The notes beneath the pieces are model-generated. The model was not told the DNA's origin and did no database searches. It worked only from the letters and a program-made list of their open reading frames with translations. Positions 32,455 through 43,383 of a stretch of 64,000 nucleotides of DNA are shown piece after piece. Both the position numbers and the translations under genes were made by a program. Within the stretch, counting starts at the first letter, position 1; each line of letters starts with the position of its first letter. The stretch spans positions 620,001-684,000 of the forward strand of contig JAGVSM010003414.1 in the NCBI GenBank assembly GCA_022494885.1. The letters run 5' to 3'. This DNA comes from Micrasema longulum (lineage: Eukaryota; Arthropoda; Insecta; Trichoptera; Brachycentridae).

Positions 32455-32900
32455 AGTATATTGTGTTTATTTATTTAGGATAATTTACATAGCGCCATTT
32501 TTGTGAAAATCTGCTTAAAAAGCGATGTACAATAAACATTCTAACGCGTCTTGCATCTACGGAGAGCATGGGCGGTCGAAAACTTAGATCATATTTACAG
32601 TTAAAGTTTAAGTTAGAAATAATTTCATGTTAATTTAATTTACGTAATATGTTTGTAAGTTCATATCACCAAGTCTTGCAGCTACAAAACGCATGAACGA
32701 GTGGAATTCTAGCAACTGAAAAATGATTTTTAAATGTTGACAACAAAAAAATAACACTAACAGGTACATTGAGCAAAAGAGTAGCATGTTTGGCAAGTGT
32801 ACATGACGTAACGGCACAAAAAGGAAACGATAAAAAACTAAACAAATATAGCATTCCTTAACATATTATGGTTAGCAAGATGACGAAGGATATGTCCGAT
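32455..32900 (-). mobile_element. LINE 3' UTR-like repeat
   Basis: Second copy of the 521-800 repeat: TTTATTTA, then 'taatttacatagcgccattt', 'gcgtcttgcatctacggag' and a second 'gtcttgcagctacaaaacgc'. The A-rich end is at low coordinates, so the parent ran on the minus strand. Confidence 0.6.
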
Positions 32901-33036
32901 AACTGAAGGGTAGAAAAGATGGGGGATGTGAGATCAGGTAATGAGTTTGGAAGGAGACAAGAAGAGGAACCACGAAAATGAAGGTATAAAAAATAATTAT
33001 TTTTTATTAAAAAATGGAGGTTTCTTAGATTATATT

Positions 33037-33295
33037 TATTTATTTATTCATATATTTTCTATTATAAACTTCAATTAATAATAAAAATAATATGAATAGG
33101 GTTACCCGTGCCGAGGACGGGGCATTTCATGAAAGTGTCTACTGAATGTGCATTTTTTACATGAAGAGGTAGCTTATTACATAGTCTGGAACTTAGAACA
33201 GAAAAGGAATTGCTTAAAAATGAAGAGCTAAAATAATGTAAAATAATAGAAAGTGTTTTCTCCTGAGAAGAGCGACCACTCTCTTCCACTTTTTT
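33037..33295 (-). pseudogene. LINE C-terminus, minus strand
   Basis: Open frame 33071-33289 includes NSFSVLSSRLCNKLPLHVKN and SVDTFMKCP, the conserved end of Jockey/CR1-like LINE proteins (Phe-Ser-Val ... Leu-Trp-Asn-x-Leu-Pro; Trp is Cys here). The 3' UTR with 'cctcggcacggg' and an AAAT tail follows at 33037-33070. Only the last 60 or so residues remain. Confidence 0.7.
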
Positions 33296-33344
33296 TATTC
33301 CTCTTTAAATTGGGCTCCTAGGATAAACAAAAAAAAATTTGAGG

Positions 33345-33940
33345 CGTTGCCTAGTATGTAGGTAAAATAATTTAATAAAATGAATTTCACCCGCTACCAT
33401 AAAAGATTCAGCTCTTTAACTTCACAAACGTCAACCAATAGACGGGTCAAAAGAATGTAGGTGTTCGGATTCAGGCAGAATGCTGAATGTTACACGGTGT
33501 GTAAAGTGGTCACTTACACCAGCCAATGACAGGTCATAAGCCCTGTGGATACCTAGACTTCTATATTCCCTGTCTAGCTTCGAAAATATTGATATCAAAT
33601 TACCACCCTTGTAAGGAAAAAAAGACTTGATTTATTGGGTCCACGTGTAGTATTTAGGTAACATGATAAAAATAAAATAGGAAAAAATGCATAAGTTACG
33701 TAAACCTTGACGAAGAAGCTTCTTTGCTTTAAAACCGGTCGGTGGAAATTTTTTTAAAAAGAAAATAGTGGTTAAAAACAAAGTTGTTTTATTTATTTTA
33801 TTCTATATTCCCTTTTGTAAAATGTTCTTCGTGTCTGTTGTAAATATGTTAATATTAACAGCTCCCTAAGGGGTTGAACCCAGTCCTTGTCTACAAAAGT
33901 TTGGACAAACTCAAAACATTGTTGACATTGTTGAAGTGTC
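33345..33940. mobile_element. Foldback element arm split by a 229-bp insertion
   Basis: Right half of the foldback element: loop 'ttgcctagtatgtaggta', 'cagctctttaacttcacaaa', arm 'acacggtgtgtaaagtgg' ... 'ctagacttctatattccct'. The arm then resumes at 33801 with 'ttctatattccct' ... 'tgttgtaaatatgttaatat' and the tail 'tctacaaaagtttggacaa' ... 'cattgttga'. Confidence 0.85.
33572..33800 (+). mobile_element. Retroelement insertion with 13-bp TSD
   Basis: Flanked by two copies of ttctatattccct (33559-33571 and 33801-33813), a word that occurs once in intact foldback arms. The insert ends in 'aaagttgttttatttatttta'. A 13-bp duplication indicates LINE-driven retrotransposition, so it is a SINE or a truncated LINE. 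Related to 21700-21885 through 'gaccggtcggtggaaa'-type sequence. No tRNA promoter boxes recognised. Confidence 0.8.
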
Positions 33941-33944
33941 AAAA

Positions 33945-34650
33945 ATTGGTCCCACCGAATAAAGTTTCATTTGATTACGATTTATTTAAATTTTTAATCG
34001 TTCTGAGGTTGGTTTTCTTAAAAGCCTTAAAAATATAAGAGAAAAATGAAACGTTGAAGTCGAATTAAATTCCGACATAACTGACTGTTAAGAAAACGAA
34101 CGCCTAGGTGCATAAAATAATGTGACTAGATTCTGCCCTATAAGTATACTCGTATACGAGTATCTAGGCGTAAAAAATGTTTCCGCTATAAACAAATAAT
34201 TAATTATTACTTTTTTTCTCTCTGTTTTACTATATCTGTTTTACTATATTTCTGGATGTACGTATCGAGACGTTAAAGGAGCCGGCTTTGTAATCAATCG
34301 GTAGAAAAATACAGACAAACGTTAAGCGTACCGTCTTGATAATTGACAAAAGTCATATGAAAATGATGTTCAAGCGAGCATTTTTAGCTTGAATTTAGAT
34401 TTATTGGAATTTATCATCACTTTGAAGTGGGCACTTTTATCACAGATAAATTAGAACTATTTTAAATTTTAATGAAGTAGGGAACGCGGACTAAATTTTT
34501 GGCGTCATTCATTGGTTGGATTCGATCATATGATGTCAAGATGACAAGTAGGTAGAACATACCGAGGTGATAGTACAGAAGTTAAGTACCGTCTCGATAT
34601 GTACAGATGAAGATAGCGTTCATAATTGAGGCCCTGATCCCCTCCCTTGA
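33945..34650. repeat. Dispersed repeat, inverted relative of 58132-58700
   Basis: Shared inverted blocks include 'gtctcgatatgtacagatga', 'acaagtaggtagaacatacc', 'gacatcata'-type sequence, 'atgaatgac' and 'gaatt.aattc.gacataact'. A shorter relative of the end is at 41265-41320. No ends with terminal repeats were identified and no protein is encoded. Confidence 0.65.
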
Positions 34651-35039
34651 AAGTATATTTTGTCCTTTTAAAATGTACAAAAATATCGCATCAAACGGAA
34701 AGCAGTTTATTTTTGAGAAATTCTCTCAACGATAGTTTACAGTAGGCACCTTTAAACTCAGGTTATAAAAACTAACATACTCAACTAACCAAAACTACCT
34801 GTCTACCTATATAATAATATATACTCGTATATAAATACTTTGTTACCTAAAAGGGGACTTACCTAGTATGCAAACTTTCTGAGTCTATGTAACACTATAC
34901 ATGAATTTATTCTATACTGTGAACCATAAAGTCGTATCGTTTAAGGATGAAATCTATGGCAAGGATTTTAGAAATATGATCAGTGGTAGTTCTAGTTTAT
35001 CGCTTCATTGCACACGCTTTCGGTAACAAGGATTTTTTA
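34651..35039. other. No gene seen
   Basis: A minus-strand GTAAGT lies at 34858-34863 but no open frame adjoins it. AT-rich. Confidence 0.35.
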
Positions 35040-35043
35040 TTAA

Positions 35044-35637
35044 CTCTTAAAAGATTAGAAAATAATTCCTTTGCGCGCGGTGATGTAACATCGTGTTACC
35101 ACTAGTAAAAGACGGAATATTCTTAAGTTCAGACATTTGAAAGGAAAAAAAAACAACATGGAGACTTACTGTTTAATAATTCCTTTTCCATAATTTATGC
35201 AAATAAACATATAATTTAGCCCTGTTATGGCAAAATAAATTAAAAATCATAAACACGCCGCTCATATTACGCGCGTGCGTTCCCCATCACTGTTATCAAC
35301 CGACTGAATCGGTTTTACACAAAACTCGCCACAGAAAAGCATCTCCGTCTTCCTTGTTATTAGTTCTATCTTTCTTGTTATGAGTTCTATCTTCGCGCTT
35401 TATCTCATACAGATGTGTTATTAAATTAGCGGGCATTTATTCTTCGCGTAACGAGAATAAATATTTTTTGTCTTACGTCCAGCATAGTTATATAAATTTT
35501 ATTTTCTAAATTCGGTGTGAAAATGTCCATTTGAAAATTACAAAAAAATACGAGTTCATCATTTAAAAAAATAAGAGAGATATATCAAGTCTTGTATCCT
35601 TTGTCGACTAGTGTGACATCAGACAGCCACACAAGAG
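35044..35637. mobile_element. TTAA-flanked MITE, copy 2
   Basis: Inverted partner of 7189-7772 along its whole length. TTAA at 35040-35043 and 35638-35641 directly adjoin CTCTT and AAGAG ends. About 80 percent similar to copy 1 by eye, with a small internal duplication around 'ttgttattagttctatctt' / 'ttgttatgagttctatctt'. No frame. Confidence 0.75.
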
Positions 35638-35641
35638 TTAA

Positions 35642-35896
35642 GAATACTTTAGAGCCTCAAAATTCCAAAATGAATTATTTTCATTATGTATATCACAAAT
35701 GTACTCCTATTATAAAATAAGTCAGAATCATAAATATAACGTTATATTGTCCGCATCACGGTGACGGTGTATAGTTATCGGATTTGATTTCTATGCATGA
35801 GGGAATAAAGAATTTGATTTTTGAGGAGGTCAATTGATCTTAAAAGCGTCTTTATACTACAACATTAAATAGTTTTTCTGAAGTAGACTCAATTAG
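35642..35896. other. No gene seen
   Basis: AT-rich sequence between a MITE and a LINE tail. Confidence 0.35.
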
Positions 35897-36119
35897 TATA
35901 TTTATTTATTTATTAGCGGACATTGTCCATGTATACAATTTATAGGGTTTAAATATTACAATAAAAGAATAGTTAAAAACATATTTTTTTTAAAAGAAAA
36001 GAAGCATTGACAAACATAAGGGACATCAAGACAATATCTGGACTATTTATTTATTGCTCGTTTAAAACGTTGTAAACCAAAAAAGTCCAGATCTTGTCTT
36101 GAGTTCATAATACGACAAA

Positions 36120-36765
36120 GACGGGTCTTAGAGAATTAAGGCCATAATTGGAGAATTAAGGCCATAATTGGAGAATTAAGGCCATAATTGGAGAATTAAG
36201 GCCATAATTGGAGAATTAAGGCCATAGTTTGTTTTATGCTGATCGATGAACAGTACTTTATTGTTTCTCAACCTACGAGTCGGAATATTGAATTTTACTT
36301 GTCCCAGTAATGATGGAACATCGATTATACTATTAAGTATGCCGAACATATACATGGAATCAATATTAGTTCTACGTTTTTGTAGACTAGAAATATTTAA
36401 CATTGACTCTATATCTATATAAGAATAATAACCTCTCTCTAGTCCAAGTATCCACGCTACTTTTTGAAGCAAGCGATGTTGGACTGATTTAATTTGATTT
36501 ATGCAATTGACATAGAATGGAGACCAGACCACGGAGGCATATTGTAGAAGAGGGCGAACAGTTGAGCAATAAAGAGTTTTGATTGTACGGACATTAGTAA
36601 AATCAGAGGATATTCTGTTAATGAAGCCAAGTAATTTCAGTGATTTATTTACTGTATTATTTATATGCTCATTGCATGTCAGTTTAAAGTCCTAAACAAC
36701 TCCTTAATCTCTGATGGTATTCTGAATGTGCCCAGACAGATTAAGAATATAGTTCTGTGTGTAAA
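36120..36765 (-). pseudogene. LINE polyprotein C-terminus, partial
   Basis: From the N side: YILNLSGHIQNTIRD, a stop or shift near 36695, DFKLTCNEHINNTVNKSLKL, RTIKTLYCSTVRPLLQYASV, VWSPFYVNCINQIKSVQHRL, SMYMFGILNSIIDVPSLL and TNYGLNSPIMA. These are the ordered conserved words of the thumb and tail of Jockey/CR1-like LINE proteins. The open part from 36693 to 36176 covers about 170 codons without a stop. The last word is encoded by the 20-bp repeat described separately, which has displaced the natural stop. Confidence 0.85.
36131..36230. repeat. 20-bp minisatellite, five units
   Basis: Unit gagaattaaggccataattg, five head-to-tail copies, first four identical and the fifth ending gccatagttt. 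It lies exactly over the codons for NYGLNSPI of the LINE tail. Because 20 is not a multiple of 3, each unit shifts the frame. Confidence 0.97.
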
Positions 36766-36774
36766 ATAGAACCA

Positions 36775-37015
36775 GAAACCTGGGCGAGTGCTTTCGAGTC
36801 AATGGGTAGTTTCAGGTTGAAATTCTGAATAAGGGGAGATAAATTCGCCCCAAAGTGTAGTAGCTGGCGCGTTTCCGTACCATGCTTGAGGTCCCAGATG
36901 CGATTCCTGGGAAAGTCGCCATAAAATATTTATTAAAACGCTGATTCTACACTTCTATATGTCATGTTCCTGGACTTGCACCAGAAGCGTAAGGCTAATC
37001 ACTTTACCTTTGAAT
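36775..37015 (+). mobile_element. SINE-like composite, family 2/4
   Basis: 'gtgtagtagctggcgcgttt' with 'gatgcgattcctgg' is a decayed tRNA-like head (36850-36910), and the body 'gactt.caccagaagcgtaag' is that of family 2. The 60 bases before it ('gggcgagtgctttcgagtca') recur at 40945, so the two copies share more than the head. Confidence 0.6.
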
Positions 37016-37029
37016 ATCAGATTCATTTA

Positions 37030-37400
37030 TTTTATTTAATACACACAAAATTAATATATTTGTTAATACTATGACACATACAAAATATATCAATTTATTA
37101 TCTCCAAATTCAAATTCTTAAATAATACTATGTTGTTTTATCTGTATTCTTGATTATTATTTTTCTACATTATTCTAATTTTAAGATTCTTTCAATATAA
37201 CCGATAAGAAAAAAAAATACTTCTGTTCTTTCTACTGGAATATATGTATGTATGTACTATATGTAAGATTAGTTTTATACATTTTTATTTTCTTTTTCTT
37301 ATTACTTCATTTTCAATTTTTTACTACTTTTGTGTAAAATATGTCTGTTCTTTATATATAAATATATGTAAAACATGTAAAAGCCTACAAGGCGTTTAAA
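37030..37400 (+). mobile_element. Probable LINE 3' UTR
   Basis: AT-rich stretch ending 'gcctacaaggcgtttaaata' then aataaaaaaaa at 37383-37412, a plus-strand A-rich tail. No coding part remains. Confidence 0.45.
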
Positions 37401-37412
37401 TAAATAAAAAAA

Positions 37413-38789
37413 ATACACAATGAAAACTTATACATGTCAATTTAATACAATACTGATAAGTTATCCTTTATATTATAAGTTGTCTAACAAAACATGGTGT
37501 AGCAAAGTTAAGATCATGTATCTAAAATTTTAATTAATTTCATTTATTATTTTATAATGCAATTGAGTAACTAATTTTGATAGTAAAAATAAAATAATAG
37601 TAATACATTTATATGGTACAATGATGATCAATATACGCTTCATTTAGTAAACCAATGTAGTGCACTGTGTATCATCGAGTGCAAACAAATTTATGATGAG
37701 ACTATCATATTGAAATCGGAGTTAAAAAGCAGTACTTTATGCACCAACACATGCGGATAAAATTTAAGAGAATACGAATTTAACACTGTTAAAAGTTACT
37801 CTATGTTCAACGTTTTTTTCAAAGCTTAATCAACTATATAATGGATAATAATTGCTTTATCATCATATCTGTGTCACAACTACCCATATCATGATATATT
37901 TTTCTAGACTTCTTTAATAAAACTTTATATTGGAACGCTTTATTAATTTACTTTGTTCATTAGCTACACAATCCGTAAAATCTATCAGAATCAATAATTA
38001 AACAAAAAACAACCACTTTTCGTTTTAAACTTCCAATATTTGCGGTGGAAATTTTTATCTACTGTTTGAATAAATGGAGTGGATTAAACAAAGCAATTAA
38101 TTTATCTGGTCATAATGGAAAACCACAAAGTTTGCAGAGTAACTTCGTACATCGGCTGCTCCAAATTAAACTATGTTAACTCGGTTTTGGTCCAATCGAA
38201 TTGAATAATGCAGGATTATTGTGGTTCAAAAGTATGGCCGCTATAGATGCTGTAGATTACATTTTCGTTTGAATTAACGTTGAGGTCAAACTTTTAGAAT
38301 TTGGTCAAACCAATCAAAGCCAAATTTTTTTCAGTGTTGTATTTAATCAAAACTAAAAAAATCCAAACAACAAAAAACCCGATCTGCCCTTTAGTTGAAA
38401 AAATGTTTTTCTGTTTTTAAAAAAAATATTTATTTCAACACCAAAAACGTACATAAACAAAAATACGGACGATTTAGGTTGGCCTTGCCAAAAAAGAGTC
38501 AGGTTTTTGTGTTTGGCAAGTAAACTTGTTTTTAATATTAAATAAAGTAGTTTTAAAAATGAATTAGTAGTAAAAATAAGTTTGAAAATTCGTTAATTTT
38601 CGTCAAAAGAGACAGAACGGACTGAATGACAAAGAAACCAAACGCATTTTTTCTAATTTTGACGAAAATATAATAATTATATAATTTTAACATGTTTTGC
38701 TTATTTTATTATATTCAGCAAAGATACATACATTAAAAAATATACAATTTGAAGATATTCATCGATATAACTCCACGCGCATATATACT
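37413..38789. other. Unassigned AT-rich region, no gene
   Basis: No frame over 60 codons, no terminal repeats, no match to other families seen. Confidence 0.45.
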
Positions 38790-39175
38790 TTAATGAGGAA
38801 ATTCAGCCCTACGGGAAATTAGATATAAAAAATGTATTCTTACGCGCGGTAAAAATAAGAACATTAAACTGTACGGCAAAAAATCTTGGAAGAGTATGAA
38901 AAAAGCGATAAAAAATATTTTTATAAAAACGTACTTTGAATGACGCCACTAGTTCATATGAATCAACCAATGACAAAATGAGTTGCGAAATGAGTTGCGA
39001 AAGATTTCCGATTTACGGTACGTCAACGGACTAATCGGCAGAACTGATCGAGAAGCGGAAGAGAACTTGGGACGTCACGCGCGGAGTAATTTCAGAAACA
39101 CAAAACTCATAGCGCTGATAGTCCGATACATGAAAAAAAAATTTGGCTTAGTTTAATAGTCTATTGACAATTATT
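38790..39175. repeat. Dispersed repeat with CRE-like site, copy 2
   Basis: Same order of blocks as 23336-23715. 'aatgagttgcga' is duplicated here (38976-39000). The first CRE-like palindrome is altered to TGACGCCA and the second reads GACGTCACGCGCGGAG. Confidence 0.7.
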
Positions 39176-39405
39176 TTATTTTTTTGAAAACACTAAACTT
39201 CTTTTTTACAGAATACTTACACAAATAGATTGAATTACATTTGACATTTAAGTGGTTTTAAAAAAAATAATTATTGTACAAAATAAGTAGTATCCTATCT
39301 TTAAATATTTTATAAACTTTGCTTATGTGTACGTAACATCAAATTTGTATGTTTACTTGGTTCACCCACGGGCACTAACACATAACAATGGTTTATTCAA
39401 TATTC

Positions 39406-39634
39406 GTCGGCCTCGTGGTGTAGAGATCATCGCGTTTGCTTACCTTGCGAGAGATCTCGGATTCGATTCCCGACATAGTTGACTTACAATATTTATTTGA
39501 AAAGATGTTTTTATAATAGAATATTTCAGTCCATAAACTGGTACCTGAAGCGTAAGACTGATTATGTTACCTTCGTTGTACAAATGCAGTACCCTATGCA
39601 CCATTCGGTGTGGAAAGGGAATGATGATGATGAT
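39406..39634 (+). mobile_element. tRNA-derived SINE, family 2
   Basis: Head 'ggcctcgtggtgtagagatc' and B-box-like GATTCGATTCCC near 39460; body 'gtccataaactggtacctga' + agcgtaaga, 'ctatgcaccattcgg', and a (GAT)n tail. The best reference copy of the family in the window. Confidence 0.85.
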
Positions 39635-39901
39635 ATTCAATGTTCGAACGCACTGTATTATAAAATATTGTTCATTTTCATTTATTCCTAAGAGATCAAT
39701 AGCAAAAGTTGGAAAAGGACCATGAAATGTGTCTATCTTGCTATTTCAGCAGTATAATATGTTATATTCCTGACACCTGCGTGCAAAGGTGTGTAGTATG
39801 TTGCATTTCTTGAAAATGAAGACAGTGTAAACAGATATATCCTGATATGTGAGTGTTCTTAATTTCTACTTCAACAGTTTTCGGTCTAACTAACCTTAAT
39901 A

Positions 39902-40026
39902 CCCGTATGCAGAGACAAACCTTAAGGTGAGGAAAGTACATTCTATTGTCTTCACCTTTATGTTATTATCCGCATTTGAGATTAGAATGTACTTTCCTCA
40001 CCTTAAGTTTTGTCTCTGCATACGGG
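39902..40026. mobile_element. 125-bp palindromic MITE
   Basis: Arms of about 45 bp: CCCGTATGCAGAGACAAA... at the left and its complement, with two changes, at the right; loop about 35 bp. TA outside each end (39900-39901, 40027-40028). Tc1/mariner-type by the TA. Confidence 0.9.
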
Positions 40027-40039
40027 TATAAGAGTCATA

Positions 40040-40473
40040 CACAGTGTTTCAGGGGCAGACCGCGAAACTTCAGAGAAAAATTCCTCAAAGCAAACTAAAA
40101 AAAACATTTTTTTCCAATATTTAAAAATATATATATTTATTGTTTAAATATGGAGTGGTAAATCTTAAATCTCGGACTGGCATTCCTTCCACCAACCCCT
40201 ACACCTCCCCTACAAAAAAAGATATCAAAAACGTATTTGACCAACGAAGCGATACGCACCGGACGCAGGCATGGGAAACGGGTGGCTAGGAGAAGAGGAG
40301 GGGTTTGTGGAAGGGATGCTAGTCTAATAAATTAAGAATTTACTCAATCTTTAATTTATAAAATAAATAAAAAAATATTTTTTAAAAAACAGTTACTGAA
40401 AAAAAAAATTAGGATTTTGAAAGTTTACCATGAGGAATGTTCTTCTGAAGTTTCGCGGCCCTGAAACACAGTG
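40040..40473. mobile_element. 434-bp TA-flanked MITE
   Basis: Ends CACAGTGTTTCAGGG and inverted CACTGTGTTTCAGGG (14 of 15), then 'cgaaacttcaga' in both arms; TA at 40038-40039 and 40474-40475. Non-coding interior with two pyrimidine/purine-rich stretches ('ccaacccctacacctcccc', 'gagaagaggaggggtttg') that are partly complementary. Confidence 0.88.
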
Positions 40474-40589
40474 TATAAATATTTTAGCTGTAAATAAAAT
40501 CGTTAATGTTTATTTTTCCACGGTACGCTTTTCGCTTTCAAACCATAACAACACCTCCTAAAAGGTTCTTCTAATGGAAGCAAAAAAGC

Positions 40590-40830
40590 TGCGCTTTTCT
40601 TTTTTGTCAAAGCGGGTTACGTAAGGAGCGGTAATATAATTTGGCGGCCAAATGCTCCGCGGTGATAAGTTATGGCCGGCAATTACACAATACACAGGTG
40701 AGCAGCGGGGCCTAACTGCGGGTCACGGTTAGTACCGCTGCCTGCCGCTGCCTGCCGCTAGCGCTGTGGCGAGGTCGCCGCTATAGCACTGTTCTATAGC
40801 GGTACTGAGATGATGTATGCATGCTATCGT
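40590..40830. other. GC-rich island in unique sequence
   Basis: Distinctly GC-rich against an AT-rich background: 'tttggcggccaaatgctccg', 'gcagcggggcctaactgcgg' and three 'cctgccgct' units at 40739-40762. A GATAAG site lies near 40662. No long frame. Candidate promoter or enhancer, unproven. Confidence 0.3.
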
Positions 40831-40924
40831 CATGGACCAAAAATGTTCAATATGTTACCAGTAGAAGAAAGGAACGAAGAAACAAGAAGTTAACGACTTT
40901 ATCTAAGTCATACAGTTATGTGTG

Positions 40925-41330
40925 TAAAGCCAGAATCCCGGACGAGTGTTTTTGACTCAATGGCTACTCTTAGGTAAATATCCTGAAAAACGATATCAAT
41001 CGGAGGTAAGTAATCTCGTCGTGTAGTGGTTGGCGGGTGCTACCATGCTTTATTTAGGTCCTGAGTCCATATTCCAATGGGAAGTTAAATTTATCGTCAA
41101 TTTTATCTACGAAGTAAAATTTAGCTTCCTGTATGACAGTTAGAATATTAGTTTTTTTTTCTGAACATGTTCAATTACAGGTTACCGAGGAACACATTTT
41201 ATATTTCATACAAATATACACATTTTCGTACACTAATATTTATGTTTTTTTTCACCGTTTCGATATGTATCGATGAAGATAGCGTTTATAATCGCGGCCC
41301 TGGTTATCTAAATGTAAGAAATGATCAAGA
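40925..41330 (+). repeat. Composite SINE-like repeat
   Basis: Starts with the 'ggacgagtgtttttgactca' block shared with 36790, includes the tRNA-like 'ctcgtcgtgtagtggttggc' (41017-41036), then the body shared with 250-478, then 'ttcgatatgtatcgatgaag' shared with 34600. Different families are joined here. Confidence 0.55.
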
Positions 41331-42489
41331 TACACGGTAATTGGTGTTCCAATTCAGTACCCTATGCACCATCACGGTGGATATAGACACGATGATGAGT
41401 TACAGACTGGGTTACAGAGGGTATGGAAAGAGAGGCTTTAAATCTATAAGTATTTATACAGAGCTACTTTCTATTGGGACTATGAATGACACGACTTTGT
41501 ACATTGTACATATTTTAGCAGTTGCTATTGTTATGGATTGTTTTTATGCTTAATGCTGTCGGTACTTTTTTTTTAGTTTTATTCAGAACTTTTTTTTTAC
41601 ATAATAATATAATTTTATGCAAATTGTATAAATACTATATTAACTTTTTCCATTACGTAAAAATATATATTGTGTAATATAACAGAGGACCGTTTTCACA
41701 AAGTGAAATTTCTAAAAAAAAAACCAAATGCTTTTTTTTATTGAAATGGATTCTTCCGCGTGAGCTTTATCGATTGGTGGGATAAAACTTTAACAAAACA
41801 ATAATAATAATAATAAAATAGTATTATTTGAAATATATTTTGTTATCACTTTATTTGTGCTATTATGTTTGTAAAAGATATATAGGAGGTAAATACCTAA
41901 ATGTGTATATTTACATAGGTACTTAGATATGTCAGTAGATATATGATTTTACGAAAAATCAGTTTAAAACGATTTCATGCAAAAGTAAACTTATTTAATT
42001 CCCAACATAAATTAACTTCCCATACATTTCTATCACAAAAATATGTAGATATTTATTTTTTGTGAAAATTTGTGAATTTAGAACATTTTTATATTTAATT
42101 TTACTGATTCTACATTGTTGATTTTTAGTACATGTGTAAAGATTTTATACATATATAAAACGTAATTTTTATTTTATTTAAAATCGTTATGGTTTTGTTT
42201 TTAACATGAAAAACCTTTCTCCAGAAAAAATTACATTTTGTAGATATTACGCTTTGTTAAAACCGTCCTCAATTGGGAGTGACGTCTTACAATAATGTCC
42301 TTTCTATTTTCTCTTAATGAAAATTTCTAAAATAAACGTAGAATCTACAATATTTTCAATAAGTGGCATATAAAAACGAATTCATAACATAATTCTTAAC
42401 TTCTTTCTCAAATACTTATTGTTTTCTTTATTAAAGAAAATATTCACATAATTATGATGATATGGTCATGTTGTTTTTAATGAAAAATA
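41331..42489. other. No gene seen
   Basis: AT-rich. A 70-codon frame at 41341-41553 has no recognisable domain. A word 'accctatgcacca' near 41358 is a leftover of SINE family 2. Confidence 0.4.
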
Positions 42490-43304
42490 TAAGATATTCG
42501 TCATCGTCATTCCCTATCCACACCTAATGGTGCATAGGGCACTGCATTGGTACACCAATCTTAATACCGAGAACGCGTACGATGTTTGCTCAGGGACACT
42601 TTTCATATACAGCTCCAAGAGTGTTCAACGTCTTGGATGAACATATTAAGTTCTCCAAAACAACGTCTATATTTAAGATGAAGATCCATAACTGGATTGT
42701 ATCGAGGGGTAGAGACCACTGTATGAGATTGCTTTGGGAATAAATGCATAACATCGCTGCTGTTTTCATTATTATCCATATACGTATATCGTATATGTGT
42801 ATGTCATCACTGTCATACGTATTATTATATAACTTTTGATTCCATTTTCGACATGTATTATAAATTTTTATTATTTTTATTTTTCTATTATTATTTTGTA
42901 TATTGTTTTGATTATTTTGCATATTTTTTTTGATTACCTGTATATTATTTTAATATGTCAATAAATATTTTTAATTTATATATCGAAGAGTCCCGACTTA
43001 ACACGGAATTTTCTAACAAGTCGGGACATAAAAAACATATAATTGTGTCTATGTAAAATTGTGTATTTTGTGCATTAAATAAAATTTTTTAAAAAATAAA
43101 AAAATCGCAGCGTATCTTGATCATTTTTGTTACATGAAGGTAAGATGATCAGTCTTACGCTTTAGGTACTAGTCCAGGGACTATCAAATATTCTAGTGTG
43201 AAAACAACCTTTTAAATAAATATTTCATATCAACCATTTTGGGAATCGAACCCGAGACCTGTTACATAGCAGACTAACGCGCTGACCGTTACACTACGAG
43301 GCCG
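42490..43304 (-). mobile_element. tRNA-derived SINE, family 2, split by a LINE
   Basis: The tail part (42490-42556, 'cacacctaatggtgcatagg') and the body plus head (43086-43304, with 'tacgctttaggtactagtcc', 'gggaatcgaacccgagacct' and 'ccgttacactacgaggccg') are contiguous in the copy at 57040-57296. The gap is a LINE 3' end. Confidence 0.85.
42557..43085 (+). pseudogene. LINE 3' end inserted in a SINE
   Basis: Open stretch near the start reads PRTRTMFAQGHFSYTAPRVF, NVLDEHIKFSKTTSIFKMKI and HNWIVSRGRD before TAA at about 42742, the C-terminus of a Jockey/CR1-like LINE (Phe-x-Tyr-x-Ala-Pro, Phe-Asn-x-Leu, Phe-Lys). A 340-bp 3' UTR follows, containing a short inverted repeat 'agtcccgactt' / 'aagtcgggac', and an A-rich tail. 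A short aatc may be the target duplication. Confidence 0.82.
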
Positions 43305-43383
43305 TCAAATAAGATATTTCCAATATTGATATCGGTTTCATATTATATATCCTTAAGAAAAAAAATAGATACGTGGTACTTAT

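Larger units (their letters stand above)
35897..36765 (-). mobile_element. 5'-truncated Jockey/CR1-like LINE
   Basis: Coding tail at high coordinates, 3' UTR 35915-36120 and an AAATAAATA tail at 35897-35912 (read on the minus strand). The UTR block 'aaaagtccag.tcttgtcttg' is shared with the LINE at 53487-54000. Polymerase and endonuclease are missing. Confidence 0.85.

Noticed and set aside
34855..34866. Minus-strand splice donor CTAGGTAAGT
   Set aside because: No open coding frame precedes it on that strand.
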